From: Dehalococcoidia bacterium
GTDB taxonomy: Bacteria; Chloroflexota; Dehalococcoidia; UBA2979
Direction: 5' to 3'
Length of the DNA stretch: 35,923 nucleotides
Assembly: GCA_019694855.1 (NCBI GenBank)
Contig: JAIBBD010000020.1
Location: 1 to 35,923 of the forward strand
Shown here: positions 8,444-17,303 of the stretch, piece by piece
Layout of the letters: every line of letters begins with the position of its first letter
Numbering within the stretch: the stretch's first letter is position 1
Position numbers and translations under genes: made by a program
Notes under the pieces: generated by a model
The model's database searches: none
What the model was told of the DNA's origin: nothing
What the model saw: the letters and a program-made list of their open reading frames with translations, nothing else

Positions 8444-9966
8444 CCGCGAACCTCGGCGGCCAGTGACGCGTATTCCGGCGGCGCCGAAAGCGGGAACATC
8501 GCCGGCACCTGATCGAGCAGCACCATCTGTGCTTTGCGCGCTTCGTCGCCCCGCTCGCGCGGGTTGAGCTTCGTGAACACGGGGCGCAACGCGGTGTCGT
8601 ACACCGGATCGGAGTACCCCCAGAGCGAGAAGTTGCCGGTCAGCCCGCCCGTCAGGTGCAGCCGCAGGCCGATATCGGGCGTCCGCAGGTCCTCCAGCTC
8701 GAACAGCGCCGCCTCGAAGTCGCCAGCGAAGAACAGCGGGGCCCAGCTATCGGGCGGCAGCAGGTTGACGCGCGGTGCGAGGCCCGCCTCACGCAGGTTC
8801 AGGTCGACGATCTGGGCGATGTTCCGCATCGTGGTGGTGTTGGGCCCCTCGACGCCAAACTCGAGCCCCGCTTTGCCGGCCGCGTCGAGCAGCTTCTTCG
8901 CCTCGGCCACATCGCGCTGGTAGAGCGGATGCTTGAGCAGATCCGCCTCGGAAAGTGCATCGCCGGCGTGGGCGGGCCCGATGGGTCCGCTGAGATAGCC
9001 GTCATCGACCTTCGCGATGGCCGCGCGGTCGAGGGTCAGCGAAATCGCGCGGCGGACACGGACATCCTGGAATGCCGCGACGAAACGCACGTTGCCCCCC
9101 GCCGGGCCCGACTTCTGCGGGAACAGCGACAGCCCCAGGCCACGCATGCGCCTTGACGGTCGCTTGGCGATGGTGGCTCCGGCGCGGGTGCCGGCCGCGC
9201 CGGGCTGAGCATCGCGAGGATGCACGCGCACGTCGAGATCGCCGGCCACGAACGCCGCGTCGAGGTCGCGGTCGACCGGGGTGTCAGCTACGAGCAGACC
9301 CTCGAGCAGCGGCTGATGCGCTCGGTAAAACAGCGGATGGGCCGCCATCGCAAGACCGGAGGCATCTCGTTGCGTGGGCACGAAGGGGCCGCTCCCGAGC
9401 CTCGCGTTGACTGCCTGGTAGCGCGTCTGCGACCGCACGCTTGCCGTGAGCGGGTCGGATAGGTAGTCGAACAGGAGGTTGAACGGGGCTCGTAGTCGGA
9501 GCACCACCGTCTCGATGTCGGGCGCCTCGACGCGGTCGATCACGTTCGCGAACAGGAACTCGCGGTCGGCGGACCGCTCCTGGAAGTCGTGCTGCACGTC
9601 CTGGGCCGTCAGCGCCGCCGCGAGGTTCTTGCTGTCCGGGTGGAAGCGGATGTTGTCCCTCAACTTGAAGGTGATCGCGAGGTTGTCACCCACCTCGGCG
9701 CTGCGGGCCAGGTCTCCGGAAAGGCGGTTCCTCCTTGGGTCGAAGGCCACGAGCGTCGAGTACACGAGGCCCGCAGGCCCCGCCGGCGAGGCTGTCCCGC
9801 TCCCCGGCGCGATCCGCAGCGTGCCCGCCCGGTCCTTCTGCGATGGGGCTTTGGGCTGGTCGCCCAGCAGGCCGCCGTTTCCACAGGCGGCGAGCAACAT
9901 GCCGAGCGCCGAAGCCCCGCCGAGGCGCAGCAACTCGCGGCGGCCGTAGAGCCGGGATACGGACAT
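8374..9966 (-). CDS. Peptide/oligopeptide-type solute-binding lipoprotein (SBP family 5), orphan
   Basis: Extracytoplasmic substrate-binding lipoprotein of the DppA/OppA type (SBP_bac_5), 530 residues. N-terminus: twin arginines at 9-10 (GRRELLRLGG), hydrophobic stretch, and a lipobox LLAAC with Cys28, so it looks like a Tat-exported lipoprotein. Family features: LVYSTLVAFDP, ITFKLRDNIRFHPDS, LTAQDVQHDF, VVLRLRAPFNLLFDYL, DVRVRRAISLTLDRAAIAKV and AKKLLDAAG. No ABC permease or ATPase gene lies next to it, so its ligand and partner transporter are unknown. The ATG at 9966 fits the signal peptide; upstream in-frame codons show no protein-like continuation. The 3' end overlaps the end of glcF by 70 bases. 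Confidence 0.9.
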   Translation of the reverse strand: MSVSRLYGRRELLRLGGASALGMLLAACGNGGLLGDQPKAPSQKDRAGTLRIAPGSGTASPAGPAGLVYSTLVAFDPRRNRLSGDLARSAEVGDNLAITFKLRDNIRFHPDSKNLAAALTAQDVQHDFQERSADREFLFANVIDRVEAPDIETVVLRLRAPFNLLFDYLSDPLTASVRSQTRYQAVNARLGSGPFVPTQRDASGLAMAAHPLFYRAHQPLLEGLLVADTPVDRDLDAAFVAGDLDVRVHPRDAQPGAAGTRAGATIAKRPSRRMRGLGLSLFPQKSGPAGGNVRFVAAFQDVRVRRAISLTLDRAAIAKVDDGYLSGPIGPAHAGDALSEADLLKHPLYQRDVAEAKKLLDAAGKAGLEFGVEGPNTTTMRNIAQIVDLNLREAGLAPRVNLLPPDSWAPLFFAGDFEAALFELEDLRTPDIGLRLHLTGGLTGNFSLWGYSDPVYDTALRPVFTKLNPRERGDEARKAQMVLLDQVPAMFPLSAPPEYASLAAEVRGYEFDAFEFNESRLSSLWRVASD

Positions 9967-10008
9967 CGACTCGATCGTCCCGTTCGCGCTGCTGGGGGGC
10001 GGGAGGTC

Positions 10009-10014
10009 ATAGTA
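10009..10014 (-). promoter_or_regulatory. -10-like hexamer for the solute-binding protein gene
   Basis: Reading the minus strand, TACTAT occurs 42 bases upstream of the ATG at 9966, in the 105-base divergent gap shared with the Rieske-like gene. No convincing -35 hexamer is at the expected distance, so the call rests on one hexamer. Confidence 0.3.
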
Positions 10015-10071
10015 CGGAGGGGAGCAGACGCCCGCTAGCCGCTGTGCGTGGTCGCGGGAGACACTGGCCTC

Positions 10072-10626
10072 GTGGATGAACGCAACGAGGTGCAGCGGCC
10101 ACGCAGCAGGTTGAAGCTGCTTGCCAGCCTGCTGCTCGCACTCTTCGCCGGGCTGGTGCTGGTCGGCGCCTGCCTGTCGCTCGTGGTATCGAGCACGCCG
10201 CGACACACGCTTGAAGTGCCGACGGGCGAGCTGTCGGCTGGAGCACCACGCTTCTACGCGCAGCCAAGCTTCGGGGCGGACGCGAACGGCCGCACCTATG
10301 GCGTGTGGGTGCTGGTGCCCGATCGGGGCGCGACACGCGCCTTCGCTTCGCGCGCCGCCGGTAGTGATTGCTCCGTCAGCTGGCGTGCTGAGGTGGCGGC
10401 GGGCGAGGTGACCGGGGTGTTCCAGGACGCGTGCGACAACAGCAGCTATGACGCCGATGGAAGGCTGCTGGCTGGACCGGCCCTGCGCGGGCTCGATCGC
10501 TTCGACGTCGAAGTCACGGCATCGAGGGTCGTCGTGGACCTCGAGAACGCGCACGCCGGAACCTGCCGCCCGGATCCGGCGCCGGGCGTTCCTTGCTCAC
10601 CGGAACCGACGGCAACGGCCCGCTGA
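10072..10626 (+). CDS. Membrane-anchored Rieske-like protein lacking all cluster ligands
   Basis: Unrecognised by name. 184 residues from the GTG at 10072; another in-frame GTG at 10048 would add 8 residues, and a GGGAG lies 11 bases before 10072. Basic N-terminus (RPRSRLK), one membrane segment (about 14-39), then an extracytoplasmic domain. Residues 89-148 align by eye to the cluster-binding half of a Rieske domain: the CPHxGCTVxW region reads RAAGSDCSVSW and the CPCHGSxFDxxGRxxxGPAxRxLDR region reads DACDNSSYDADGRLLAGPALRGLDR. All four ligand positions (Cys, His, Cys, His) are substituted, yet Cys100 and Cys121 match the structural disulfide pair of bc1-type Rieske proteins. So the fold is likely, the 2Fe-2S cluster unlikely. 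Function unknown. Lies between a lipoprotein gene and the convergent SUF operon. Confidence 0.7.
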   Translation: MDERNEVQRPRSRLKLLASLLLALFAGLVLVGACLSLVVSSTPRHTLEVPTGELSAGAPRFYAQPSFGADANGRTYGVWVLVPDRGATRAFASRAAGSDCSVSWRAEVAAGEVTGVFQDACDNSSYDADGRLLAGPALRGLDRFDVEVTASRVVVDLENAHAGTCRPDPAPGVPCSPEPTATAR

Positions 10627-10652
10627 GGTGGACCGGGTCGTGGGTGTGAGCG

Positions 10653-11006
10653 CTACCAGATCCCCAGCATCATCTTGACCTCCTCGGAGGCCATCGTGCG
10701 CGGGTCCCAGGGCGGCTCCCAGACGAGGTTTACCTCGACGTCCTCGACGCCGTCTATCTGCGTGAGCATGTGGTAGGCCTGACCCTGGATCATCGGACCG
10801 ACGGGACAGCCCGGCGAGGTGAGCGTCAGGTCGATCGTGACCAGGCCCTCATCGTCGATGTCCACGTGGTAGACGAGGCCCAGGTCCACGATGCTCATAC
10901 GGAGCTCGGGGTCCTGGATCTGGCGGACGACCTCCCAGAGCTCCTCGACGGTGGGCAGCCCCTCGGACGTCTCGGTCGTGTCCGTGGTCGTGTCGGTGTC
11001 AGCCAT
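10653..11006 (-). CDS. sufT: SufT/MIP18-family (DUF59) Fe-S assembly protein
   Basis: Small DUF59 protein acting in Fe-S cluster maturation; last gene of the SUF operon, as sufT commonly is. 117 residues: a Thr/Asp-rich N-terminal ~18 residues, then the domain VEELWEVVRQIQDPELRMSIVDLGLVY, the conserved SPGCPVGPMI loop with its Cys, and VEVNLVWEPPWDP. The start at 11006 has a strong AAAGGAG ribosome site and overlaps the sufU stop by one base. PaaD, another DUF59 member, is a less likely identity given the neighbours. Confidence 0.9.
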   Translation of the reverse strand: MADTDTTTDTTETSEGLPTVEELWEVVRQIQDPELRMSIVDLGLVYHVDIDDEGLVTIDLTLTSPGCPVGPMIQGQAYHMLTQIDGVEDVEVNLVWEPPWDPRTMASEEVKMMLGIW

Positions 11007-11473
11007 CACTGGCTCCTTTCGTCCGTCGTCACCGGGACGCGGGCGGATTCGCTCGACAGTGCCTGTTCGAGGGTCTTCCAGGCGAGCGAGGCGCACTTGA
11101 CGCGCACCGGGAACTTCGCGACGCCCACGAGCGCCTCGATGTCGCCGTACTCCTCGCCGAGCGGCTCGCCCTCGACCATCATGCGCTGGAACGCCTGGAT
11201 GCCGTCGTGCGCCTCCTCGACGCTGCGGCCCTTCACGTACTCGGTCATCATCGAGGCCGATGCCTGCGAGATGGAGCAGCCGTTGCCATCGAAGGCGATG
11301 TCCGCGATGCGGTCGCCGTCGAGAGTGACGTCGAGGGTGATCTGGTCGCCGCACAGCGGGTTGGCGCCGTCAGCGCTGCACGAGGCGGCGCCAAGGCGTC
11401 CGCGATTCCTCGGATTGCGGTAGTGGTCGAGGAGGATGTCCCGGTAGAGGTCCTCGAGGTCAGACGCGGGCAT
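11006..11473 (-). CDS. sufU: SufU zinc-dependent sulfurtransferase / scaffold
   Basis: Accepts persulfide sulfur from SufS for Fe-S cluster building. 155 residues. The metal ligands and acceptor cysteine occur at Cys41, Asp43 (CGDQ), Cys66 (GNGCSISQAS) and Cys127 (RVKCASLAWKTL), almost the same numbering as described for Bacillus SufU (41, 43, 66, 128). N-terminal LEDLYRDILLDHYRNPRNRG is typical. I start at the ATG at 11473, which gives MPASDLEDLYR; a longer frame upstream is antisense-free but lies inside sufS. Overlaps the end of sufS by 14 bases and abuts sufT. Confidence 0.94.
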   Translation of the reverse strand: MPASDLEDLYRDILLDHYRNPRNRGRLGAASCSADGANPLCGDQITLDVTLDGDRIADIAFDGNGCSISQASASMMTEYVKGRSVEEAHDGIQAFQRMMVEGEPLGEEYGDIEALVGVAKFPVRVKCASLAWKTLEQALSSESARVPVTTDERSQ

Positions 11474-12743
11474 GGCCGAAGAACCTCGCTGCTTCCGTGA
11501 TTGCCTCGGCGAGGGCATCGACCTCGTCGGTGGTGTTGTACATGTAGAAGGACGCTCGGGCCGTCGCGGGAATGTGCAAGTGCGTCATGACCGGCTGGGC
11601 ACAGTGGTGGCCGGTGCGGATGGCGACGCCGTGCGTATCGAGCACCTGACCGATGTCATGCGGATGCACGCCTTCGAGGCCGAACGAGACGACGCCGCCC
11701 CGCTGATCGAGGTCCGTCGGGCCGTACAGCGTGATGCCGGGCAGGTCGACCAGCTTCGTGACAGCGTACTGGAGCAGCTCGCGTTCGTGCCGGCGGATCT
11801 GGTCCATGCCGAACGACTGCAGGTAGTCGAGCGCCTTGCCGAACGCCACGACGTCCGCGATGTTGGGCGTGCCCGCCTCGAACTTGTAGGGCAGCTCGTT
11901 CCAGGTCGACTGCTCCATGGAGACGGTGAGGATCATGTCGCCACCGCCGAGGAAGGGCGGCATCGCCTCGAGGAGTTCGCGCCGGCCCCAGAGCACGCCG
12001 ACCCCGGTCGGACCGAGCATCTTGTGCGCGGAGAAGGCAAGGAAGTCGGCGCCCAGGGCTCGCACGTCCGTCGGAAGGTGGGGCACGCTCTGCGCGCCAT
12101 CCACGAGCACGACCGCGCCATTGCGGTGCGCCAGCTCGATCAGCTCCTCGAGCGGCACGATCGTGCCGAGAGCGTTCGACATCTGGGTGATGGCGAGCAG
12201 CTTCGTGCGAGGGCCGATGAGCCGACGCGCCTCCGCAAGGTCGAGTGTGCCGTCGTCGAACATCGGAATGTAGCGGAGCACGATGCCGCGCTCATCGCGC
12301 AGCATCTGCCAGGGCACGATGTTTGAGTGGTGCTCGAGCTCCGAGATCACGACCTCGTCGCCCGGTTGCAGGAACGTGCGCCCGTACGAGTGCGCGACGA
12401 GGTTGATCGACTCGGTCGTGTTTCGCGTGAAGACGATCTCGGCAGTGTGGTAGCCGTTGATGAAGGCGCGCACCTTCTCGCGGGTCGCCTCGTAGGCATC
12501 GGTCGCTTCCTGCGAGAGCGTGTGGACGCCCCGGTGGATGTTGGCGTTGAAGTCGCGGTAGTAGCGCGTGATCTCGGCGATCACCTGCACGGGCTTCTGC
12601 GACGTCGCGGCGTTGTCGAGGTACACGAGTGGACGCCCGTTCACCTCGCGGCGCAGCACCGGGAAGTCACGGCGGATGGACTCGAGGTTGAACTCGCGCT
12701 CGCCTGCCGCGGCATCCGGATCGTAGACATGGGGCGTGCTCAC
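11460..12743 (-). CDS. sufS: Cysteine desulfurase SufS
   Basis: PLP-dependent class V aminotransferase-fold enzyme that removes sulfur from cysteine for the SUF machinery. 427 residues. Key features: YLDNAATSQKP near 41, TTESINLVA, ELEHHSNIVPWQ, DGAQSVPH, PLP lysine Lys241 in FSAHKMLGPTG, and the persulfide Cys381 in RTGHHCAQPVM. GTG start at 12743 forms a GTGA overlap with the upstream Rieske gene stop. The pairing with a SufU (downstream) rather than SufE is the SufS-SufU arrangement of Gram-positive-like lineages. Confidence 0.95.
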   Translation of the reverse strand: MSTPHVYDPDAAAGEREFNLESIRRDFPVLRREVNGRPLVYLDNAATSQKPVQVIAEITRYYRDFNANIHRGVHTLSQEATDAYEATREKVRAFINGYHTAEIVFTRNTTESINLVAHSYGRTFLQPGDEVVISELEHHSNIVPWQMLRDERGIVLRYIPMFDDGTLDLAEARRLIGPRTKLLAITQMSNALGTIVPLEELIELAHRNGAVVLVDGAQSVPHLPTDVRALGADFLAFSAHKMLGPTGVGVLWGRRELLEAMPPFLGGGDMILTVSMEQSTWNELPYKFEAGTPNIADVVAFGKALDYLQSFGMDQIRRHERELLQYAVTKLVDLPGITLYGPTDLDQRGGVVSFGLEGVHPHDIGQVLDTHGVAIRTGHHCAQPVMTHLHIPATARASFYMYNTTDEVDALAEAITEAARFFGHARV

Positions 12744-13063
12744 GGCGCACGACCTCCCTCGCAGTCGATGTACACCTCGTCGCCGTCGACCGTGACTGGA
12801 TAGGAGTGGACGCTGCGCACAGCGGGGAGCGTCAGCACGCGGCCCGTACGAGCGTCGAACGCCGCGCCGTGACGAGGGCAGATGATGCGGTCGCCTCGGA
12901 GCGTGCCTTCGCCGAGCGGGCCGTTGTCATGGGTGCAGCGGTTGTCGATGGCGTACAACGTGCCGTCGACGTTGCTGACCGCGAGCGAGCGCGCGCCACA
13001 CTGCACAACGCGGACCTCGCCGGCCGGGATATCCGCCGCGCTCGCCACGCGCTCCTGCGTCAC
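12740..13063 (-). CDS. Rieske-type 2Fe-2S ferredoxin in SUF operon
   Basis: Soluble 107-residue Rieske ferredoxin of the NirD/oxygenase-ferredoxin type. Both ligand boxes are intact: Cys43-Thr-His45 (CTHDNGPLGEG) and Cys62-Pro-Arg-His65 (CPRHGAAFD). GTG start with GTGA overlap to the sufD stop; its own stop overlaps the sufS start. Rieske ferredoxins embedded between sufD and sufS are known from other SUF operons; an electron-donor role in cluster assembly is inferred from position, not shown by sequence. Confidence 0.92.
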   Translation of the reverse strand: MTQERVASAADIPAGEVRVVQCGARSLAVSNVDGTLYAIDNRCTHDNGPLGEGTLRGDRIICPRHGAAFDARTGRVLTLPAVRSVHSYPVTVDGDEVYIDCEGGRAP

Positions 13064-14277
13064 AGATCCGCCGTCTGCAGCTTCGCGAACACGCGCTCCT
13101 CGAGCTGCTCGCCGAAGCCCTCGAGGGGGAGCTCGCCGACGACCGACTGGAAGAAGCCGGCCACGAGCAACTGCAGCGCCTGCCGGCGGTCGAGCCCGCG
13201 GCTCTGGAGGTAGAACAGCGCTTCCTGGTCGACCGGGCCCACCGTCGCGCCATGGCCGCAGCGGATGACGTCCGCGGTCAGGATCTCGAGGACCGGGTCG
13301 GAGTCCGCCTTCGCCGAGCCGGACAGGAGGAGGTTCTTGTTCGCCTGATCGGCGTTGGCGCCGTGGGCGCCCTCGCCCACGCGCGTGATGCCGTAGTAGA
13401 CGGAGCGCGAGGCCCCGGCGAGCGCCGACTTCACCTCGACCTCCGAGGTCGTGCGGGGCCCGATGTGATCCTGCAGCGTGACGAAGTCGAAGTGCTGATC
13501 CGCGTTCCCCAGCGCGACCGCGCGGATGACGGACGTCGCTCCCTCACCCTCGAGGAGTACCTCGACCGTCTGCTTGAGCAGCTGTCCGCCGATAGCGACC
13601 GACGCGACCTGAAGGTCGGCGTCCTTGGCGAGGCGTGCCCGCACCCAGGTGAAGTCGCGCGTCGCCTCGCCCCACTGGTCGTCGAGCAGCAGCTTCACTC
13701 GTGCGGCCTGGCCGGCGATGACCTCGACGACGCCGATCGCGAGGAGGGGATCCGCGCCCGAACGCGTCCGCAGCACGATGGTGACCTCACCCTGCTCTTC
13801 AGCGACGACGAGCACGCGCGGGTACACAGCGGCCGAAGCGAGCCCGGCTGCGTCGATGGTGACGACCACGGGTTGCTCGAAGGCCTGACCACGTGGCACG
13901 TGGACGAGGACGCCGTCCTCCCACTGCGCGGCGTTCGCCGCGATGAACTTGCCTTCAGTCGTGGCAACGACGGAACCGAGGTGCTCCCGGGCGACCTCGG
14001 CGGGGCCGCCGGTAAGACGACCCGCGAAGCCGCCAGCGGGGGCCGTGCCCTCGACAGTGATGGCTGCCGGGTGCGGCGGGAACGCCTCGAGGTCGAGGCC
14101 CTGGAGATCCGTGTAGCGCCACGGCCGCAGTGCGGCGGTCGGCATCGGCAGCGCCGAGGTGGCGCGTGCCGCCTCGGCGCGTGCCTCCTGCAACCATTGG
14201 GGCTCGCCGCGCTCGATCGAGGCGGCGGCGACCTGCGACTCGGTGTAGCGCTCGGCGGTAGCCGTGCGATCGGTCAT
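13060..14277 (-). CDS. sufD: SufD, Fe-S cluster assembly scaffold subunit
   Basis: Paralogue and partner of SufB in the SufBC2D scaffold complex. 405 residues. N-terminal alpha region (LPMPTAALRPWRYTDL), central beta-helix, and the conserved C-terminal section TSEVEVKSALAGASRSVYYG, HGANADQANKNLLL and IRCGHGATVGPVDQEALFYL, including the CGHGA motif whose His contributes at the SufB interface. Followed by GLDRRQALQLLVAGFF. ATG at 14277; stop overlaps the Rieske gene start. 28 bases separate it from sufB. Confidence 0.94.
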   Translation of the reverse strand: MTDRTATAERYTESQVAAASIERGEPQWLQEARAEAARATSALPMPTAALRPWRYTDLQGLDLEAFPPHPAAITVEGTAPAGGFAGRLTGGPAEVAREHLGSVVATTEGKFIAANAAQWEDGVLVHVPRGQAFEQPVVVTIDAAGLASAAVYPRVLVVAEEQGEVTIVLRTRSGADPLLAIGVVEVIAGQAARVKLLLDDQWGEATRDFTWVRARLAKDADLQVASVAIGGQLLKQTVEVLLEGEGATSVIRAVALGNADQHFDFVTLQDHIGPRTTSEVEVKSALAGASRSVYYGITRVGEGAHGANADQANKNLLLSGSAKADSDPVLEILTADVIRCGHGATVGPVDQEALFYLQSRGLDRRQALQLLVAGFFQSVVGELPLEGFGEQLEERVFAKLQTADL

Positions 14278-14305
14278 GAGCGTGTCCTCGTATCCGTTTG
14301 CGGCG

Positions 14306-15721
14306 CTAGCCGACGGAGCCTTCCATCTGGAGCTCGATGAGCCGGTTCAGCTCGATCGCGTACTCCATCGGCAGCTCCTTGACGATCGGCTCGACAAAGC
14401 CGTTCACGACCATCTTTGCGGCCTCCTCCTCGGGGATGCCGCGCGCCATCAGGTAGAACAGCTGGTCCTCGCCGAGCTTCGAGACGGACGCCTCGTGGCC
14501 GATCTGCACGCGCTCCTCGTCCACCTCCATGGTGGGGTAGGTGTCCGAGCGCGACAGCTCGTCGAGCAGCAGTGCGTCGCAGCGCACGGTCGAGGAGGCG
14601 TTCTCGGCGCCCTCGTACACCTTGAGCAAGCCGCGATACGAGGTACGGCCGTTCCCGCGCGAGACCGACTTCGAGACGATGGCGCTCGAGGTGTTCGGCG
14701 CCACGTGCACGATCTTGCCGCCGGCGTCCTGGTGCTGGCCGTTGCCGGCGAAGGCGAGCGAGAGGATCTCGCCGTGCGCGCCCTCGCCCATCAGGTAGAC
14801 GGACGGGTACTTCATCGTCAGTTTCGAGCCGAGGTTGCCGTCGACCCACTCCATGACGGCGTTCTCGTAGGCGTACGCCCGCTTCGTCACGAGGTTGTAG
14901 ACGTTGTTCGACCAGTTTTGGATCGTCGTGTAGCGGACGCGCGCGCCCTTCTTGATGACGATCTCGACGACCGCCGAATGCAGCGAGTCCGTGCTGTAGA
15001 TCGGCGCGGTGCAGCCCTCGACGTAGTGCACGTACGAGTCCTCGTCCGCGATGATCAGCGTCCGCTCGAACTGGCCCATGTTCTCCGTGTTGATGCGGAA
15101 GTAGGCCTGCAGCGGGATCTCGACGCGCACGCCCTTGGGCACGTAGATAAACGAGCCACCCGACCACACGGCCGAGTTGAGCGCCGCGTAGCGGTTATCG
15201 CCCGCCGGAACGACCGTCCCGAAGTACTCCCGCACGAGGTCCTCGTGCTCGGCGAGGCCCTGGTCCATGCCCAGGAAGACCACGCCCTGCTTCTTCAGGT
15301 CCTCGCGGATGTTGTGGTAGACCACCTCGGAGTCGTACTGGGCGCCGGCGCCCGCGAGGAACTGGCGCTCCGCCTCGGGGATGCCGAGCTTGTCGAAGGT
15401 GTCCTTGATGTACTCCGGGACATCCTCCCACTTCGTGGCGTCACGGTCGGTGGCGCGCACGTAGTAGTGGATGTTGTCGAAGTCGATGGCCTGCAGCAGC
15501 TCAGGGCTGCCGGCCCAGGTCGGGTCGTGCAGCTGGCGGAAGGTCGCGAGCGCCTCGAGGCGCTGCTCGAGCATCCACTCCGGCTCACCCTTCATCTTCG
15601 ACATACCGCGGATGACGTCTTCGTTGAGGCCCTTCTCGGCGATAAAGAGCGGCTGCTCCTCGTCGTGGAAGCCCCACTTGTATTCGCCGACCGCTTCGCG
15701 GGCCTGGATGTTCGTCGTCAT
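14306..15721 (-). CDS. sufB: SufB, Fe-S cluster assembly scaffold subunit
   Basis: Core scaffold on which SUF assembles Fe-S clusters. 471 residues, normal length. N-terminal KYEWGFH-like motif reads [13 protein letters not shown]; further [75 protein letters not shown]. The functional Cys lies in [12 protein letters not shown] and the Glu in [10 protein letters not shown]-terminus [19 protein letters not shown] overlaps the sufC stop (ATGA). Conserved residues suggest full activity. Confidence 0.96.
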   Translation of the reverse strand: MTTNIQAREAVGEYKWGFHDEEQPLFIAEKGLNEDVIRGMSKMKGEPEWMLEQRLEALATFRQLHDPTWAGSPELLQAIDFDNIHYYVRATDRDATKWEDVPEYIKDTFDKLGIPEAERQFLAGAGAQYDSEVVYHNIREDLKKQGVVFLGMDQGLAEHEDLVREYFGTVVPAGDNRYAALNSAVWSGGSFIYVPKGVRVEIPLQAYFRINTENMGQFERTLIIADEDSYVHYVEGCTAPIYSTDSLHSAVVEIVIKKGARVRYTTIQNWSNNVYNLVTKRAYAYENAVMEWVDGNLGSKLTMKYPSVYLMGEGAHGEILSLAFAGNGQHQDAGGKIVHVAPNTSSAIVSKSVSRGNGRTSYRGLLKVYEGAENASSTVRCDALLLDELSRSDTYPTMEVDEERVQIGHEASVSKLGEDQLFYLMARGIPEEEAAKMVVNGFVEPIVKELPMEYAIELNRLIELQMEGSVG

Positions 15722-16509
15722 CGGGCGGCCGCCTCTTCCTTCTCACGGCTGAGACCGAGCTCCTGCAGGATCGGGTCGTAGCCGGTCGTCTCGATCTGCT
15801 TCGCGAGGCTCGCGTCGCCGGAGCGGACGATGCGCCCGTTCACGAGCACGTGCACGAAGTCAGGCTGGATGTAGTTCAGGATCCGCTCGTAGTGGGTGAT
15901 GAGCAGAATGCCCATCTCCGCCGTACGCAGGGCGTTCACGCCCTCGGCGACTGTGCGCAGCGCGTCCACGTCGAGGCCGGAGTCGGTCTCATCGAGGATG
16001 GCGAGGTCCGGCTTCAGCATGCCGAGCTGGAGGATCTCGGCGCGCTTCTTCTCGCCGCCGGAGAACCCGTCGTTCACGTAGCGGCGAGCGAAGGACTCGT
16101 CCATCTTCAGCTGCCCGAGGGTGGACCGCAGCTCGACAAGGAACTCGCGGGCCGGGACCTCCTGGCCACGCCGCGCCTGGAGGGCCGCGCGCAGCAGGTT
16201 CACCATCGTCACGCCGGGGATCGGCGTCGGGTACTGGAAGGAGAGGAAGAGGCCGTTGCGGGCTCGCTTATCGGCGCTCCATTCGGTGACGTCCTCGCCC
16301 TTGAAGAGAATCTGGCCGGCGTCGACGGAGTACGACGGGCTGCCTGCGATCGTGCTCGCGAGCGTGCTCTTGCCGGAGCCATTTGGCCCCATGAGCGCGT
16401 GCACTTCGCCACGGCCGACCGTGAGGTCGACGCCCTTGACGATATGGATCTCCGGCTTGTCCGCGATGCTGACCTGCAGGCCGCGCACCTCGAGGATGGG
16501 TTCACTCAT
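15718..16509 (-). CDS. sufC: SufC, SUF ABC-type ATPase
   Basis: ATPase that powers SufB-SufD conformational change. 263 residues. Walker [13 protein letters not shown] signature FSGGEKKR, Walker [13 protein letters not shown], switch His in [10 protein letters not shown]. Ends with a charged Glu/Lys-rich tail ([10 protein letters not shown]). First structural gene after the regulator, 24 bases downstream of it; sufC-first order is common outside the Actinobacteria. Confidence 0.96.
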   Translation of the reverse strand: MSEPILEVRGLQVSIADKPEIHIVKGVDLTVGRGEVHALMGPNGSGKSTLASTIAGSPSYSVDAGQILFKGEDVTEWSADKRARNGLFLSFQYPTPIPGVTMVNLLRAALQARRGQEVPAREFLVELRSTLGQLKMDESFARRYVNDGFSGGEKKRAEILQLGMLKPDLAILDETDSGLDVDALRTVAEGVNALRTAEMGILLITHYERILNYIQPDFVHVLVNGRIVRSGDASLAKQIETTGYDPILQELGLSREKEEAAAR

Positions 16510-16533
16510 CGGCTCGGTTGCCCTTCCGTTCGA

Positions 16534-17232
16534 CTAGTTCCGCACCAGTTCGGGGTGCGCCTCGAGGACGTCCACGTCCTCGTCCTGTTCCTGGTGGTTG
16601 CGAACAACGAGGTACTCGCAGGTCGGCGAGCCCTCGACGATCGTTGCGACCTGTTCCACCGACTCGCCCAGCAGCAGCTCGATCGTCCGCCGGTCCGCCG
16701 CGCATGCGACATGCGTGCCCTCCGCGGTCGAGCGGTACGGACATCCGATGTTGCGCAGCCGGATGCGCTCCCCCTCGTCGACGACATCGTTGAGGATGCC
16801 TTCGGCACGGAGGACGTCCGCCACCTGCGCCACGCGGTCATCGAGGTTGCTCGCGCTGATCCGAGGCGCGTACGCGCGGGCGATATCCTCCGCGACGCCG
16901 TTGAACACCTGCTCCAGCACCCAGACGCCGTTGTGGCCCGACACCGCGTCGGCGGGGAGCCTCGTCAGCGCGGGATAGAGCCGGTCCAGGAGTCGCGCGT
17001 AGTGCGCGGCAGCCGAACGCTCCTCGCCCGCCTCGCTCAGGAAATACCTCGTAACGGGGCGCCCTCGCGGCTGCCGCTCGAGGCGCATCTCGACGAGGCC
17101 CTCGGCGATCATGATGTCCATGTGCCGCCGCACCGAGCCCGATGACACGCCAATCGCCTCGGCGACTTCCGCCACCGAGGAGGGGCCACGGTCATGCAGG
17201 ATCCGTACGACTTCGTCGCGAGTTCGTTCCAC
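16534..17232 (-). CDS. sufR: SufR-like Fe-S-sensing transcriptional regulator
   Basis: DNA-binding repressor expected to sense Fe-S status and control the SUF operon it heads. 232 residues from a GTG. N-terminal winged helix-turn-helix (about 1-60: VRILHDRGPSSVAEVAEAIG, SSGSVRRHMDIM). C-terminal sensor carries three cysteines, Cys164 (IGCPYR), Cys177 (VACAADR) and Cys205 (SPTCEY); spacing C-x12-C-x27-C is close to the three-Cys set I recall for cyanobacterial SufR. The remaining sequence after Cys205 is acidic. No fourth candidate Cys is present. Promoter and palindrome lie upstream (separate entries). Confidence 0.88.
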   Translation of the reverse strand: MERTRDEVVRILHDRGPSSVAEVAEAIGVSSGSVRRHMDIMIAEGLVEMRLERQPRGRPVTRYFLSEAGEERSAAAHYARLLDRLYPALTRLPADAVSGHNGVWVLEQVFNGVAEDIARAYAPRISASNLDDRVAQVADVLRAEGILNDVVDEGERIRLRNIGCPYRSTAEGTHVACAADRRTIELLLGESVEQVATIVEGSPTCEYLVVRNHQEQDEDVDVLEAHPELVRN

Positions 17233-17303
17233 CGCAGTGCTCGCAGTCTGCCGGGGGGATCGCCAGGCCCTCGGCGGTGTCGCTGGCTTCGCAGGTCGAG
17301 TCC

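Noticed and set aside
14264-15781. 505-codon plus-strand frame across sufB
   Set aside because: Antisense to a strongly conserved gene; repeats of RR/DV/HL reflect codon bias on the other strand.
15850-17145. 431-codon plus-strand frame across sufC and sufR
   Set aside because: Spans two real genes on the opposite strand and contains no domain pattern.
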